A stretch of 64,000 nucleotides of DNA from Collinsella sp. WCA1-178-WT-3 (M1) (GTDB lineage: Bacteria; Actinomycetota; Coriobacteriia; Coriobacteriales; Coriobacteriaceae): the NCBI RefSeq assembly GCF_009696325.1, contig NZ_VUME01000010.1, positions 1-64,000 of the forward strand, in the 5' to 3' direction. The notes beneath the pieces are model-generated. The model searched no databases. It worked only from the letters and a program-made list of their open reading frames with translations, and was not told the DNA's origin. The translations under genes were made by a program, and so were the position numbers. This document shows, piece by piece, positions 8,315 through 17,611 of the stretch. Every line of letters starts with the position of its first letter. The stretch's first letter is position 1.

Positions 8315-10312
8315 CTACTGCAGGTCCAGCTGGTCCAGGTATTCCTTGCCGTGCTCCGAGATATGGCGCTTGCGGCCCGCCTCGTCGCTGCCCAGCAGAA
8401 GGTTGAACATGGTCTCCATCTTGGTGACGTCTTCGGACTCCACCTTGATCAGACGACGCGTCTCGGGGTTCATGGTGGTGAGCCACATCATGTCCGGGTC
8501 GTTCTCACCAAGACCCTTGGAGCGGTTGATGGAGCACTTCTGGTCGCCGATCTCCTTAAGAATGCCGTTCTTCTCGAGCTCGGTGTAGGCAAAGTAGGTC
8601 TTTTCTTTGCAGTTGATCTCGTAGAGCGGCGACTCGGCGATATACACGTAGCCTTCGTCGATAAGCGTGGGCACCAGGCGATAGAGCATGGTGAGCACGA
8701 GCGTGCGGATGTGATAACCGTCGACGTCGGCGTCCGTACAGATGATGACCTTGTTCCAGTTGAGGTTGTCCAGGTCAAAGGCACCGAGGTTCTTGATGCG
8801 CTTGTCCTTGATCTCCACGCCGCAGCCCAGCACGCGCATGAGGTCCATGATGATGTCGGACTTAAAGATGCGCGGATAGTCCTCCTTTAGGCAGTTGAGG
8901 ATCTTGCCGCGGACGGGCATAACGCCCTGGAACTCGGCATCGCGCGAGGTGCGAATGGCGCCTGCTGCCGAGTCGCCCTCTACGATGTAGATCTCGCGGC
9001 GGCTCTTGTCCTTGGAGCGGCAGTCGATGAATTTCTGCACGCGGTTGGCCATGTCGGTCTTCTGCTGCAGGTTGGTCTTGATGCTCTGGCGCGTCTTCTC
9101 GGCATTCTCGCGCGAGCGCTTGTTGATGAGCACCTGCTCCATGATCTTGTTGGCGGCATCTTTGTTCTCGATCAAGTAGGTCGAGAGGCGCTCCTTAAAG
9201 AATGCCGTCATGGCCTGCTGGATAAAGCGGTTGTTGATGGCCTTCTTAGTCTGGTTTTCGTAGGACGTCTGGGTGGAGAAGCAGTTGGTCACCAGCACCA
9301 GACAGTCCTGGACGTCCTGCCATTTGATGCCGCTCTCGTTTTTGTTGTACTTGCCCTGTTGCTTAATGTAGGCATCGATGGCGCTGGTCAGGGCGCTGCG
9401 GGCCGCCTTTTCGGGTGAGCCGCCGTTCTCGAGCCAGGAGGAGTTGTGGTAGTACTCCTGCATCGTGAAAGTGCGCGAGAAGCACATGCAAGCAGTGATT
9501 TTTACGTTGTAATCGGGCAGATCCTCGCGATCGCGACCGCGACGGTCGGCCTCGATAAAAAAGGGCTCGGTAAGGTAGTCGGCACCGACCTTCTCGAGCA
9601 CGTAGTCCTCGATGCCCTTGGGATAGCAGAAGTCCTCTTCGGAAAACTCGCCGTCGTCGCCCTCGATGCGCAGCCGGAAGGTCACGTTGGCGTTGACCAC
9701 GGCCTGGCGGCGCATGGTCTCGCGATACCAATCGTGGGGGATGCTGATGGAGGTAAAGACCTCAAGATCGGGGCGCCACTTGATAGTGGTACCGGTGCGG
9801 TCCTCGTCGCTGGGCTCAACCTCGAGTGCTTTCTTTTTGGCGCCGACGACCTTGCCCTTCTTAAAGTGCAGGGAGTACTTGTTGCCGTCGCGCCAAACCG
9901 TGACGTCCATGTATTCGGAGGCGTACTGGGTTGCGCACGAGCCCAGGCCGTTGGTGCCGAGCGAGAAGTCGTAGTCGCCGCCCTGGTTGTTGTTGTACTT
10001 ACCGCCGGCGTAAAGCTCGCAAAAGACGAGTTCCCAGTTAAAGCGCTTCTCGGAGGGGTTCCAGTCAAGCGGGCAGCCGCGGCCGTTGTCCTCTACCTGA
10101 ATGGAGCCATCGCGAAAGGCGGTAAGGGTGATGAGCTTGCCGTAGCCCTGGCGCGCCTCGTCAACGGCGTTGGACAGGATCTCGAAGGCGGCATGCGCGC
10201 AGCCGTCGAGCCCGTCCGAGCCAAAGATGACGGCAGGGCGCAGGCGTACGCGCTCCTCGTCCTTGAGCTGACGAATACTGTCGTTACCATAGTTTGCGGT
10301 GTTCTTTGCCAT
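8315..10312 (-). CDS. parE: Type II topoisomerase subunit B (ParE/GyrB-like)
   Basis: The 665-residue ATPase subunit pairs with the product of the next gene. It has the GHKL ATP site (NAVDEA, DNGRGCP, GTNGLGSC in the first ~130 residues), a transducer domain, and the TOPRIM metal site (EGDSAAG and DADVDGYH) used for strand cleavage. The C-terminus HGKEYLDQLDLQ matches the usual end of the family. The start at 10312 is chosen over 10411 because homologues begin near MAKNT and gagag lies upstream; the extra 33 residues would be encoded by promoter DNA. A promoter candidate at 10367-10395 would give a leader of roughly 50 nt. Confidence 0.85.
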   Translation of the reverse strand: MAKNTANYGNDSIRQLKDEERVRLRPAVIFGSDGLDGCAHAAFEILSNAVDEARQGYGKLITLTAFRDGSIQVEDNGRGCPLDWNPSEKRFNWELVFCELYAGGKYNNNQGGDYDFSLGTNGLGSCATQYASEYMDVTVWRDGNKYSLHFKKGKVVGAKKKALEVEPSDEDRTGTTIKWRPDLEVFTSISIPHDWYRETMRRQAVVNANVTFRLRIEGDDGEFSEEDFCYPKGIEDYVLEKVGADYLTEPFFIEADRRGRDREDLPDYNVKITACMCFSRTFTMQEYYHNSSWLENGGSPEKAARSALTSAIDAYIKQQGKYNKNESGIKWQDVQDCLVLVTNCFSTQTSYENQTKKAINNRFIQQAMTAFFKERLSTYLIENKDAANKIMEQVLINKRSRENAEKTRQSIKTNLQQKTDMANRVQKFIDCRSKDKSRREIYIVEGDSAAGAIRTSRDAEFQGVMPVRGKILNCLKEDYPRIFKSDIIMDLMRVLGCGVEIKDKRIKNLGAFDLDNLNWNKVIICTDADVDGYHIRTLVLTMLYRLVPTLIDEGYVYIAESPLYEINCKEKTYFAYTELEKNGILKEIGDQKCSINRSKGLGENDPDMMWLTTMNPETRRLIKVESEDVTKMETMFNLLLGSDEAGRKRHISEHGKEYLDQLDLQ

Positions 10313-10366
10313 GCTCGCTCTCTCGATGCTCCTTTGCTGCGTTTTAGTCATATAGATAGTCAAGGT

Positions 10367-10395
10367 AGCATAGCCCAGCCCTTGGGCGATTCCAA
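10367..10395 (-). promoter_or_regulatory. Promoter candidate for the parE-parC operon
   Basis: On the minus strand TTGGAA (10395-10390) and TATGCT (10372-10367) are separated by exactly 17 bp. This is a consensus match only. Confidence 0.5.
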
Positions 10396-10444
10396 CCAAC
10401 ACGAAATCCATCGAACAATCGTTCGGAGTTCGATAAGGTTTCGT

Positions 10445-10481
10445 TTACTCGCACAAAACCGAGTCGGTATTGTGCGAGTAA
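10445..10481. repeat. 37-bp near-perfect palindrome
   Basis: ttactcgcacaa (10445-10456) pairs perfectly with 10470-10481, and the centre ACCGA-G-TCGGT continues the symmetry, leaving one mismatch in 18 bp arms. It lies downstream of the large wall protein gene and upstream of the parE promoter. No T-run follows on either strand, so it may be a terminator or a dyad operator. Confidence 0.6.
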
Positions 10482-10566
10482 GTTTGAATTGCGAACCGAA
10501 GTTGTAATGTCCGCATAGCGATGACGAATGAGCCGAGTCGGCGTCTCTCACAAAAGCAACTAGGAG

Positions 10567-13500
10567 CTAGCGGGGCCTATCCGAATTGACCTCATTGGCG
10601 GTGTCGGTTTCGAGCGCCGTGCGGCGGGCGCTGTAGGCGACGAGGCTGGCGCCTGCCGCGGCGAGTGCTGCAGCGGCTGCCGTAAGGGGAGCGCATGTAT
10701 CGCCCGTGCCCGCAAGCGCGCCCGCTTTTCCGGGGCGCTTGCTATTGTTGTGGTCCTTGCCGCTGCTGGAGCTGCTTCCGCCGGAGCCGCCGCCCTTGTC
10801 AGTACCGCCGCCACTCGAGCCGCCACCGTCGTCCACCGTCATCGGTGCATCGTGAAGCCCCGTCGTATCCGCGCTGTCGCATACGCCGACCTGAACTTCT
10901 GAGCGTTCGCATGCCGCGTCGGGCACATGAAGCTCGTGCAGTACGGCACCCAGCGCCGAGTTTGCACCCGGCCGAATTTCCTCGAGCGTTACGGGATCGA
11001 GCGCCACCAGATTATGCGCCTTCGCATACAGCGTTACGCGTTTGCCCACATCGTCGCTCCAGCTCTCGGGGATGGCGAAGCTCATGCGGAACTGTGCCGT
11101 GCAACCCGGTGCCAGCACGGCGTTGCCGTTGTCGGCTACCAGCGGGTGCGTTGCAAAACGTGCGCCCAGCGTCTCGAGCGCGTACTTCACGTGTGCCATG
11201 TCTTTGGCCGAAGCATCCTCGGCAAGCTCTGGATCGTAGATCGAAACCATGCGTGCGTTCAGTCCGAATCCGATGGATGCGCTGGAGAACGGCTGGCTGG
11301 AGCCCTCTCGGTACAGATCGATCGTGCCGGCGGTCAGCAAGGTGTTGCCGTCGTTTCGCACCGTGACCATGAAGGATTCGCCTGCTGCTCCGGGTACCAC
11401 CGCGCCCGAGGTAGCGACCGCGCCCGTCGGAGTGGCACACGCCACCAAGGGCACTTCGATGCCGTGCAGCTCTGCCTCGCTCTTCTCCGCGCTCACAATG
11501 TGCGTGGCGAGTGCGGAGAGCATGCCTCCCGACGTCAAAAATGTCGTTATCTGATCGACGGGATGGTCCAGCTCGCACATCACGAACGGCTCCGTGAACA
11601 GATCGCCTGCCAAGGTGCTGGCGAAGATGCGGAAGTGCTTGCCCATCACTGCTACCGGGTTGCCTTCTTCGTCGTAGGTTTGTCCCACCTTGCCATCGGT
11701 GTTCTCTACATAGAGCACGCACCTGCCGTTGTTGCTTACGCTAAACGATGCCGGGCCACAGCCTGCGGCACCCACGGGCTGCGTTGCAAATGCCGATGCG
11801 CCACGCGTCCAAGTAATATGCTGCAGTTGCTCGTTGACGGTTGCCAAAAAGCCCGAATGTTGTGGCCATGGCACCGCATGGGGTACCGTGGCGTCTGGTG
11901 ACATAACGTCCCAGCACGCAATGGACTGGCCGATCACAGCGTACGATGCGCAGCCGCAACCGTCTGCGGTCTCGTACGCAACGGACACCACCATTTTGCC
12001 GTTGATATTCTCGGGCTCGCCCAGCTCGATACTCGACGGTGCTTGCGGAAAGCGGAGGACCTGACGGAACGTGAGACTGTCGCCCAAATCATCCGACCAC
12101 AAGGTAAAGCATTCCAGCGCAACATCGGCCTCGCTGCCGAGCGCCTTTTCTGCGGTGGTTCCGCGGCGGTGGAGGTAGGCACCCGACAGGCGCCCGTCGA
12201 CGATCGTCTTGCCCACCGTGATACGCGGGCACTGCAGACAATGGTATCCATCCTCCTGAAGGCGGCCGCGCGAGATGCTGCGCCACGACGTATACGACAC
12301 CACGCGAACTTCGCTATTACTTATGCGCAGGCGCACGACGGACAGTATGCCGGCTGTGCTTGCCGTATCGAAAAGGGTGTTGTCACCGGCGGGGCGCTCG
12401 CCCGAGATCAGCAGCACGTAGGCGTCCTGGTTTCCTCTTCCGTCCGTATATTCCACCACGTCGAAGTCGTAATCGAATATGCCGTCGCGCTCCACGTCGC
12501 CCTCGCCAAACCCAAGGGGAAAGTCCACGGGAGTGGGAGCGGACCACGTGCCGTTTGCCTTTGTGTGCACCACCAGGCGCGAGCGGCCATTGTCGCCGTA
12601 GCGCACCGAGGCGATACGGAACTGGCATTCTACGCCGGCAATCATTGCCAGCTTCATGTGAGCTTCGCTGAGCACGCCAGTAAACAGCACGTTGTCGCTC
12701 GAGGGTTTTATGCCGCCACGCTCGTCCTCCGATACACCAGCAGAATTGGCGTTGGGGTCCGCAACGGCGTTCGTCGCCTGCCCGATATAGGTGTACTTAT
12801 ACATCGGCGCGGCGTTTTCTATCAGTGTATGGACGAAATGCTCGATCTGTCCCGTGTCGTCGCTTTCTGCATCCGCCTCGAGCTCAATGCGCGTGACCGC
12901 TTGATCCCAATCGCGCACGACAGGCGCGACGTTTACGGCGGTGGCCTTAACCTCGGCGCGTGCGAGCAGCTCGGCGTTGGTGACGATGGTGGCCGATGCG
13001 ATAAATTGCGGCACGCCGCCTGCCTCGGCGTTGTCGGCCGTGCCGAAGCAGGCATCCAACGTGTAAGGCGTATCTCCACCCAATGCGAGCTCAGAGCGCT
13101 GGAGCACATACTGGTTGCCATTGTTCACCGACATATTCCACGAATCGAGGAGTGTGGGCCACGACCCCGACCAAGCCTTGGTGGTCCACTTGAACATTAC
13201 GAACTGGAGTATCACATCGACATCGACGTCTGCACCTACGCGCAGTCGCGGAAGCTGGTGTCCATCTGCCTTCTCGTACCCAATGAACAGCGTGAGGGAT
13301 GCGGCGCCGCGCACGGCAGACGAAGCGACGCCTGCAACGCCGGCGCCAAAGGTGACGGCAAGACCGATCTGGATGGTGAAGGAGCCCGAGGTGTTTGAAT
13401 AGTCGAGCGAAATGTTTTTAAAAAACGCCGCGCCGCTGCCGTGCGTGTGGGCACCCACGGCGAGCGCCAGCTTCGCCAGCACCCAGGGGTTGACGTTTAG

Positions 13501-14925
13501 GAAAAACGGCACCGGTCCTAGGGTAAACTGCTCGGTCCAATTGAGGTCGGTTCTTACCTGGAAGAGGGCCTTAATATTGCCAAATGCGGGGTCGTTGTTG
13601 TCACCCCAGGTTTTGCCCACCCAGTCGTAGGCGAGCGATCCGTACAGCTGTGTGGCGATATCCATCGTAAAACGCGGCGTGCAGTGGTGACGAAGCAGCT
13701 TAGTGTTCCTTGGATCGGTGCCCGAACCGGCACTCATACTTTTGTACTGATTCCACTTCCCCTCCATCTCGTCGAGGTAGCGGTTTGCCTGCTTGGCGCC
13801 CGACTCGCGCGGTGACTTCTTCCAGTACTCCGGATCCGGATTGCCCGAATCGTTCCTGTAGCCGACTGGTTTGTATCCTCCGCCAAACAGCACGTATCCG
13901 GCAAAAGAGAAATCGAACAAAATGGGGAACGAGGGCATCCAGCACGTGAACTTATTGCCGCCGATGCCGGGAAACGCCGCCGGGAAATCAAACGGAGTAA
14001 TCTCTTGGTCCATGGTGGTGGGGACGATAGTGGTCGAGCCCGATTCTGCCTTTGCGGCCGGCGCGGCGACAACGGCCATGGGGGAGGAGAGTGTATAGGT
14101 CTTGCCCTGATAGTCGAGGACAAAGCGCAGCTTGCATCCTTCCTCCAGAAGGCCCGAAGCTGCATCGAGGAACGTGTCTTCGAGTGTGAACGTTGCCAGA
14201 TTATCCGAACCCGATGCACTGGCCTTGACTTGGCCAATTTGCGTGACGGTTTCGGATGAGCTGCTCGTGGCGGGCATTACCTTGTTGATGCACAGCGTTG
14301 CCTGTCCACCCTGTGGCAGATGTGCCTGCACGGTAAAGGCGTGCGTGTCGGGTTGGTCGTTTCCGGCGTCGTCCTTCGGCAGTGCCATGAACGTGGCGTC
14401 GGCGTACTGGATGTCCCACTCGTCGAACGTAAGCTGGCGAAAGTACGGCTCACCGTCGGAAAGCGGACGTGTGGGCGCGGTAATGGCGGTGCCGCCCTGG
14501 ATGCGCGTGAGGGGGATCTCGACATCACGGTAGCCCGCCATGCTGATGGAGATGCCACCGTTAAAGTCGTACGCGTCGAGAAGCGTTGCCTCGTCCACGT
14601 AGCCTTCCGAAAGCGGCGCGACCTCGAAGATGGCCGTGCCCTCGTCGTCGGTAGTGGCGGAGAGTTGCTTGCCCGCGGCATAACGCGACGCGAGCGTGAC
14701 CTGGGCTCCTTTGATGGGCATATTCTTGTTGGCGACGTCGACCACGACCACACCAAACACGGTGCGCGAGAGAACGAGCACCTTGAAGGGGTCTTCTTCG
14801 TCGGCATAGGCCTCGGTGGGGGCGAATGGCAGTATGAAGGCGTTTGCGCTGCTCGGCACGCGAGGCAGCATGATGCCTGCCAGCGAGGATGCTCCGGCGA
14901 TAAGCAGCGAACGACGATCAAGCAT
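10567..14925 (-). CDS. Giant secreted, probably wall-anchored protein
   Basis: The 1452-residue protein starts with a twin-arginine-like export signal (DRRSLLIAGASSLAGIML, residues 3-20). Residues about 45-140 resemble a carboxypeptidase-regulatory-like Ig module (VVVDVANKNMPIKGAQVTL). The long middle has no motif I recognise and is rich in beta-type sequence. Residues about 1360-1400 form a Gly/Ser/Lys spacer, then LAGTGD, a hydrophobic helix and Arg residues, a variant of the LPXTG sorting signal, followed by an unusual ~20-residue acidic tail. The start at 14925 is supported by gggag upstream and by the signal sequence; an earlier codon at 15021 would hide the signal. A LuxR-type regulator is encoded just upstream on the same strand. 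Adhesion or matrix function is inference. Confidence 0.75.
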   Translation of the reverse strand: MLDRRSLLIAGASSLAGIMLPRVPSSANAFILPFAPTEAYADEEDPFKVLVLSRTVFGVVVVDVANKNMPIKGAQVTLASRYAAGKQLSATTDDEGTAIFEVAPLSEGYVDEATLLDAYDFNGGISISMAGYRDVEIPLTRIQGGTAITAPTRPLSDGEPYFRQLTFDEWDIQYADATFMALPKDDAGNDQPDTHAFTVQAHLPQGGQATLCINKVMPATSSSSETVTQIGQVKASASGSDNLATFTLEDTFLDAASGLLEEGCKLRFVLDYQGKTYTLSSPMAVVAAPAAKAESGSTTIVPTTMDQEITPFDFPAAFPGIGGNKFTCWMPSFPILFDFSFAGYVLFGGGYKPVGYRNDSGNPDPEYWKKSPRESGAKQANRYLDEMEGKWNQYKSMSAGSGTDPRNTKLLRHHCTPRFTMDIATQLYGSLAYDWVGKTWGDNNDPAFGNIKALFQVRTDLNWTEQFTLGPVPFFLNVNPWVLAKLALAVGAHTHGSGAAFFKNISLDYSNTSGSFTIQIGLAVTFGAGVAGVASSAVRGAASLTLFIGYEKADGHQLPRLRVGADVDVDVILQFVMFKWTTKAWSGSWPTLLDSWNMSVNNGNQYVLQRSELALGGDTPYTLDACFGTADNAEAGGVPQFIASATIVTNAELLARAEVKATAVNVAPVVRDWDQAVTRIELEADAESDDTGQIEHFVHTLIENAAPMYKYTYIGQATNAVADPNANSAGVSEDERGGIKPSSDNVLFTGVLSEAHMKLAMIAGVECQFRIASVRYGDNGRSRLVVHTKANGTWSAPTPVDFPLGFGEGDVERDGIFDYDFDVVEYTDGRGNQDAYVLLISGERPAGDNTLFDTASTAGILSVVRLRISNSEVRVVSYTSWRSISRGRLQEDGYHCLQCPRITVGKTIVDGRLSGAYLHRRGTTAEKALGSEADVALECFTLWSDDLGDSLTFRQVLRFPQAPSSIELGEPENINGKMVVSVAYETADGCGCASYAVIGQSIACWDVMSPDATVPHAVPWPQHSGFLATVNEQLQHITWTRGASAFATQPVGAAGCGPASFSVSNNGRCVLYVENTDGKVGQTYDEEGNPVAVMGKHFRIFASTLAGDLFTEPFVMCELDHPVDQITTFLTSGGMLSALATHIVSAEKSEAELHGIEVPLVACATPTGAVATSGAVVPGAAGESFMVTVRNDGNTLLTAGTIDLYREGSSQPFSSASIGFGLNARMVSIYDPELAEDASAKDMAHVKYALETLGARFATHPLVADNGNAVLAPGCTAQFRMSFAIPESWSDDVGKRVTLYAKAHNLVALDPVTLEEIRPGANSALGAVLHELHVPDAACERSEVQVGVCDSADTTGLHDAPMTVDDGGGSSGGGTDKGGGSGGSSSSSGKDHNNSKRPGKAGALAGTGDTCAPLTAAAAALAAAGASLVAYSARRTALETDTANEVNSDRPR

Positions 14926-15080
14926 TTTGGGCTCCCATCCCGCAAATATCGGAGGAAATAATCCTATTTTGCGAGAAGGTGCCCCGTGGCGGTAGTGCCG
15001 TTCAAGGGTCAAAATGTCCAAATTGATCGAGCGAAGCGCCGGGTTCCGGAACGCGTTCGATGCGCTTGGCAGCTCGGTCG

Positions 15081-16085
15081 CTAACGCAACATATGCGCGA
15101 CCAGCTCGGCGCGAGTTCCGATACCAAGCTTGGCATACACTCCTGATAGGCGGTTTTTAACAGTGCCCGGCGATACTTCCATGTGGCGTGCGATTTCGGC
15201 GTTGGTCCATCCGCGGCAGGCGAGCATGGCCATGGTGAACTCCGTGGTCGTTAAATCGTCGGCCACGTCCTCGCCCGAATCGGGGTTGTGGATGCGCCGC
15301 CAGCCGTAGCTGAATCGATACGTAATCTCGATGATGCGTGCGAAATCGTCAGGGTATTGCGCTTTTAGGCACGCCTCGATGAGCCCCTGTAAAAGGCCGT
15401 GGTGCGCGCCAATGAGCTCGATAAGGCCGTCGGGGCGCGCAATGTCCCAAGCGGCTCCGAAATGTGCCTTTGCGGCGTCGATGTCCTTGAGGCTCATGCA
15501 TGCCATGGAAGCCGCCAAGTGCAGGAACAGTTCCGAGATGGGATAGCTTCCCTGTTTCATGATCAGGGCATTTTCCACCATGCCAAGGCTGCGGCCGTAT
15601 TCGCCGCGCAGATACAAGGCGTGCGCCATCACGTAGCTGGCGAACAGGCGCAGGCCTTCGGGCAAATGCGCCGCAAGCGGATAAAACTCTTCGGCGGAAT
15701 ACGGGGAAGGCAAGTGCAGCAGGACGCTCGCGGCCGAGGCGAACAGGATGTGCATGGCGTGGACGGCAGGCGATTCCTCGTCGGCCGGCGTATCGAGGAT
15801 GCCAGTAAGGCACCGGCGGGCATCGGCGATACGGTTGAGCGACAGACTGGCGTATCCGCAGATAAAGCATGCGGAATAGCGCAGTGCGGGGTCGGTGGCG
15901 TCAAGATAAGGGCGCGCCGTCTTGGCAGCGAGGGTGGCCTGTCCGCGAAAGTACAGCGCTTCTGCCGTGGCAATGGCGCGCGAATCGGGGTCGGAAATGC
16001 CTGCAACCGCAGCGTCAATCTGCCCCGGCACAAAGGCGGTGCACATCAACGGCATGGGAACGCATGGGTAGCCATCGCAGTCCAT
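15081..16085 (-). CDS. LuxR-type transcriptional regulator
   Basis: The 334-residue protein has a helical, TPR-like N-terminal region of about 250 residues and a C-terminal LuxR helix-turn-helix (LTTTEFTMAMLACRGWTNAE at about 270-290, then SPGTVKNRLSGVYAKLGI). No phosphorylation-receiver domain is seen, so the signal is unknown. The start at 16085 has ggag nine bases upstream; a codon at 16121 would lack a good SD. It lies 155 bp upstream of the giant wall protein gene on the same strand, so control of that gene is likely but unproven. Confidence 0.8.
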   Translation of the reverse strand: MDCDGYPCVPMPLMCTAFVPGQIDAAVAGISDPDSRAIATAEALYFRGQATLAAKTARPYLDATDPALRYSACFICGYASLSLNRIADARRCLTGILDTPADEESPAVHAMHILFASAASVLLHLPSPYSAEEFYPLAAHLPEGLRLFASYVMAHALYLRGEYGRSLGMVENALIMKQGSYPISELFLHLAASMACMSLKDIDAAKAHFGAAWDIARPDGLIELIGAHHGLLQGLIEACLKAQYPDDFARIIEITYRFSYGWRRIHNPDSGEDVADDLTTTEFTMAMLACRGWTNAEIARHMEVSPGTVKNRLSGVYAKLGIGTRAELVAHMLR

Positions 16086-16121
16086 CTTCCATCTCCCAAC
16101 AGTTGGCAACAATAGCAGCAA

Positions 16122-16363
16122 TTGTACTCCTGTTACTCGGGACTGGAATTTGCGGGTATGGCATACGATTACGAAGAACGTATAAAGGAAGAGTCTATTG
16201 GCGATGCTGCAAGGTGGCTACCGAAGCCTAGCTGACCTTGGAATATAGAAAAACTGCCACCCCTGTAAAAAGCTCTGACGCAGCGATGGGAAACGTATCT
16301 CGTTCTGCATATAATGATGGCATATGACGGTGCGTCTGCATACGCGCGACGCATTTCCATCGA
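16122..16363. other. Intergenic stretch before the guaA fragment
   Basis: No gene was recognised. A short + frame begins at an ATG near 16158 (MAYDYEERIKEESIGDAARW) and stops within 30 codons; it may be the start of a lost gene. A tataat-like box lies near 16313, possibly a former promoter of the guaA copy. Confidence 0.3.
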
Positions 16364-16609
16364 ACCGAGAAGGAGGCCCGCAAGGTTGGCGACGAGGTCA
16401 GCTTCCTCGCCCAGGGCACCATCTACCCCGACATCCTGGAGTCCCAGGATGGCGTGAAGGCCCACCACAACGTGGGTGGCCTGCCCGAGGACCTGCAGTT
16501 TGAGCTTTGCGAGCCCGTCAAGCTGCTGCACAAGGACGAGGTCCCCGGCATCTGCCGCGTGTGCTACGACCTCACGCCCAAGCCCGTCGGCACCGTTGAG
16601 TGGGAGTAA
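16364..16609 (+). pseudogene. guaA: guaA (GMP synthase) fragment with internal deletion
   Basis: GuaA converts XMP to GMP with glutamine. Here only 82 codons remain. They carry the GMP-synthase block [29 protein letters not shown] and LLHKDEV, joined directly to what looks like the protein's last residues ([14 protein letters not shown], stop). In an intact gene a long segment lies between them, and the amidotransferase half is absent. No start codon precedes the frame; an in-frame stop lies at 16325-16327. The original gene terminator at 16649-16682 is still present. A functional guaA must lie elsewhere if the cell makes GMP this way. Confidence 0.85.
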
Positions 16610-16648
16610 GCTTTTTGGGCTGCTTTGAGCATAGTTCCATGAATGGGG

Positions 16649-16682
16649 AGGCCTCGCGCGATTGCGCGGGGCCTTCTTTTTC
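16649..16682 (+). terminator. Rho-independent terminator after the guaA remnant
   Basis: aggcctcgcgc (16649-16659) pairs with gcgcggggcct (16664-16674) and is followed by tctttttt-type bases. It is a classical terminator that outlived its gene. Confidence 0.8.
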
Positions 16683-16888
16683 GAAAAGGGCTGCCGTCGT
16701 GGTGTTGCCACTGTCCATCGTGCCTGCCATCGCCTCTGGTGTTGCTCCTGAGCAGGGCTGATTTGCGACGAGAACTAGCAGGGCTTGTTAGCGGCACGAG
16801 CGAAGCAGGTTGTTTCGCATTGAGCGCGCCGGGCAGAAGAAGGCCATAATGGAGTGCGCGCACAATTTGTTTTAGAGGAGGATGCCGC

Positions 16889-17509
16889 ATGGCAAAAGAC
16901 GAACAAACAAGCTGGATTGTTGAGATGCTCATGGCCAGTACGTCGGTGGCGCCCGCGGCTCTTTTGGAAGAGGTTATGGCAGATGAGCGCAGCGTGGCTT
17001 TTGGCCCCATCCACCATTTTATTGTGGGCGCGGTGCTGCTTGCGTGCTGGCGCAACGCCGAAGCATCTGGGGAGCGAGATGCGATGCTCAAAGACGATCT
17101 TGCCGATTTGATGTCTCGGTCGGATTGCGTGCCGGGGGCAACGTGTGCCCGTTGGGGCGTGTGCGGGGCAGCTGCGTCTGCGGGCATGGCATATGCAATC
17201 GTGCGCGGCAATGCGCCGCTGCGCAGTGAAGGCTGGCAGGAGGGGCAGCTTATGGTTTCGGAGCTGCTTGCCGCCATCGCGCGCTCGGGAAGCCCACGGT
17301 GCTGCAAGCGAGATGCGCGCGTGGCGATTCGTGAGGCCGTTTCGTTTTTTAACGCGCTCGGCGGACCACAGCTTAAAGCATGGGAGAAGACGCCAGCCTG
17401 CGATAGCTATGCGGTCAATACAGTGTGCATGGGCGAAAAGTGTCCGTATCATCCTGCGATGCTGAGCGCTGAGGAGAGATTGAAGGCACAAGCGACGAAG
17501 CCAGAATGA
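16889..17509 (+). CDS. Cys-rich protein resembling the DUF5714 family
   Basis: The 206-residue protein is soluble and Cys-rich: DCVPGATCARWGVCG (about 77-91), RCCKRD (about 132-137), and a C-terminal CMGEKCPYHP. The order IHHFIVGAVLLACWRN, the Cys block, then an acidic helix resembles the DUF5714 family, often linked to metal or radical-SAM chemistry in anaerobes. The Cys spacing could hold an iron-sulfur cluster or zinc; that is inference. The ATG at 16889 has a strong SD, gaggagg. It stands alone between the guaA terminator and a hairpin at 17548-17575. Confidence 0.6.
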   Translation: MAKDEQTSWIVEMLMASTSVAPAALLEEVMADERSVAFGPIHHFIVGAVLLACWRNAEASGERDAMLKDDLADLMSRSDCVPGATCARWGVCGAAASAGMAYAIVRGNAPLRSEGWQEGQLMVSELLAAIARSGSPRCCKRDARVAIREAVSFFNALGGPQLKAWEKTPACDSYAVNTVCMGEKCPYHPAMLSAEERLKAQATKPE

Positions 17510-17547
17510 CCGACCTTGCGGCGCCACAAGTTGGCGCCCATATGCAA

Positions 17548-17575
17548 CGGACGCCCGCTGTCGAGTAGGCGTCCG
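17548..17575 (+). terminator. Hairpin after the Cys-rich gene
   Basis: cggacgcc (17548-17555) pairs with ggcgtccg (17568-17575), loop 12 nt, followed by a T-containing stretch. It lies between two convergent genes. Confidence 0.5.
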
Positions 17576-17611
17576 CTAAGTTAATCAAATGTAGATGGGA
17601 TTATCGGGGCA

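Noticed and set aside
12043-13398. 451-codon + frame
   Set aside because: It lies antisense inside the giant wall protein gene and shows no SD or recognisable domain.
16627-16638. 12-mer gagcatagttcc shared with 11-22
   Set aside because: Similarity does not extend beyond the 12 bases, so it is probably chance.
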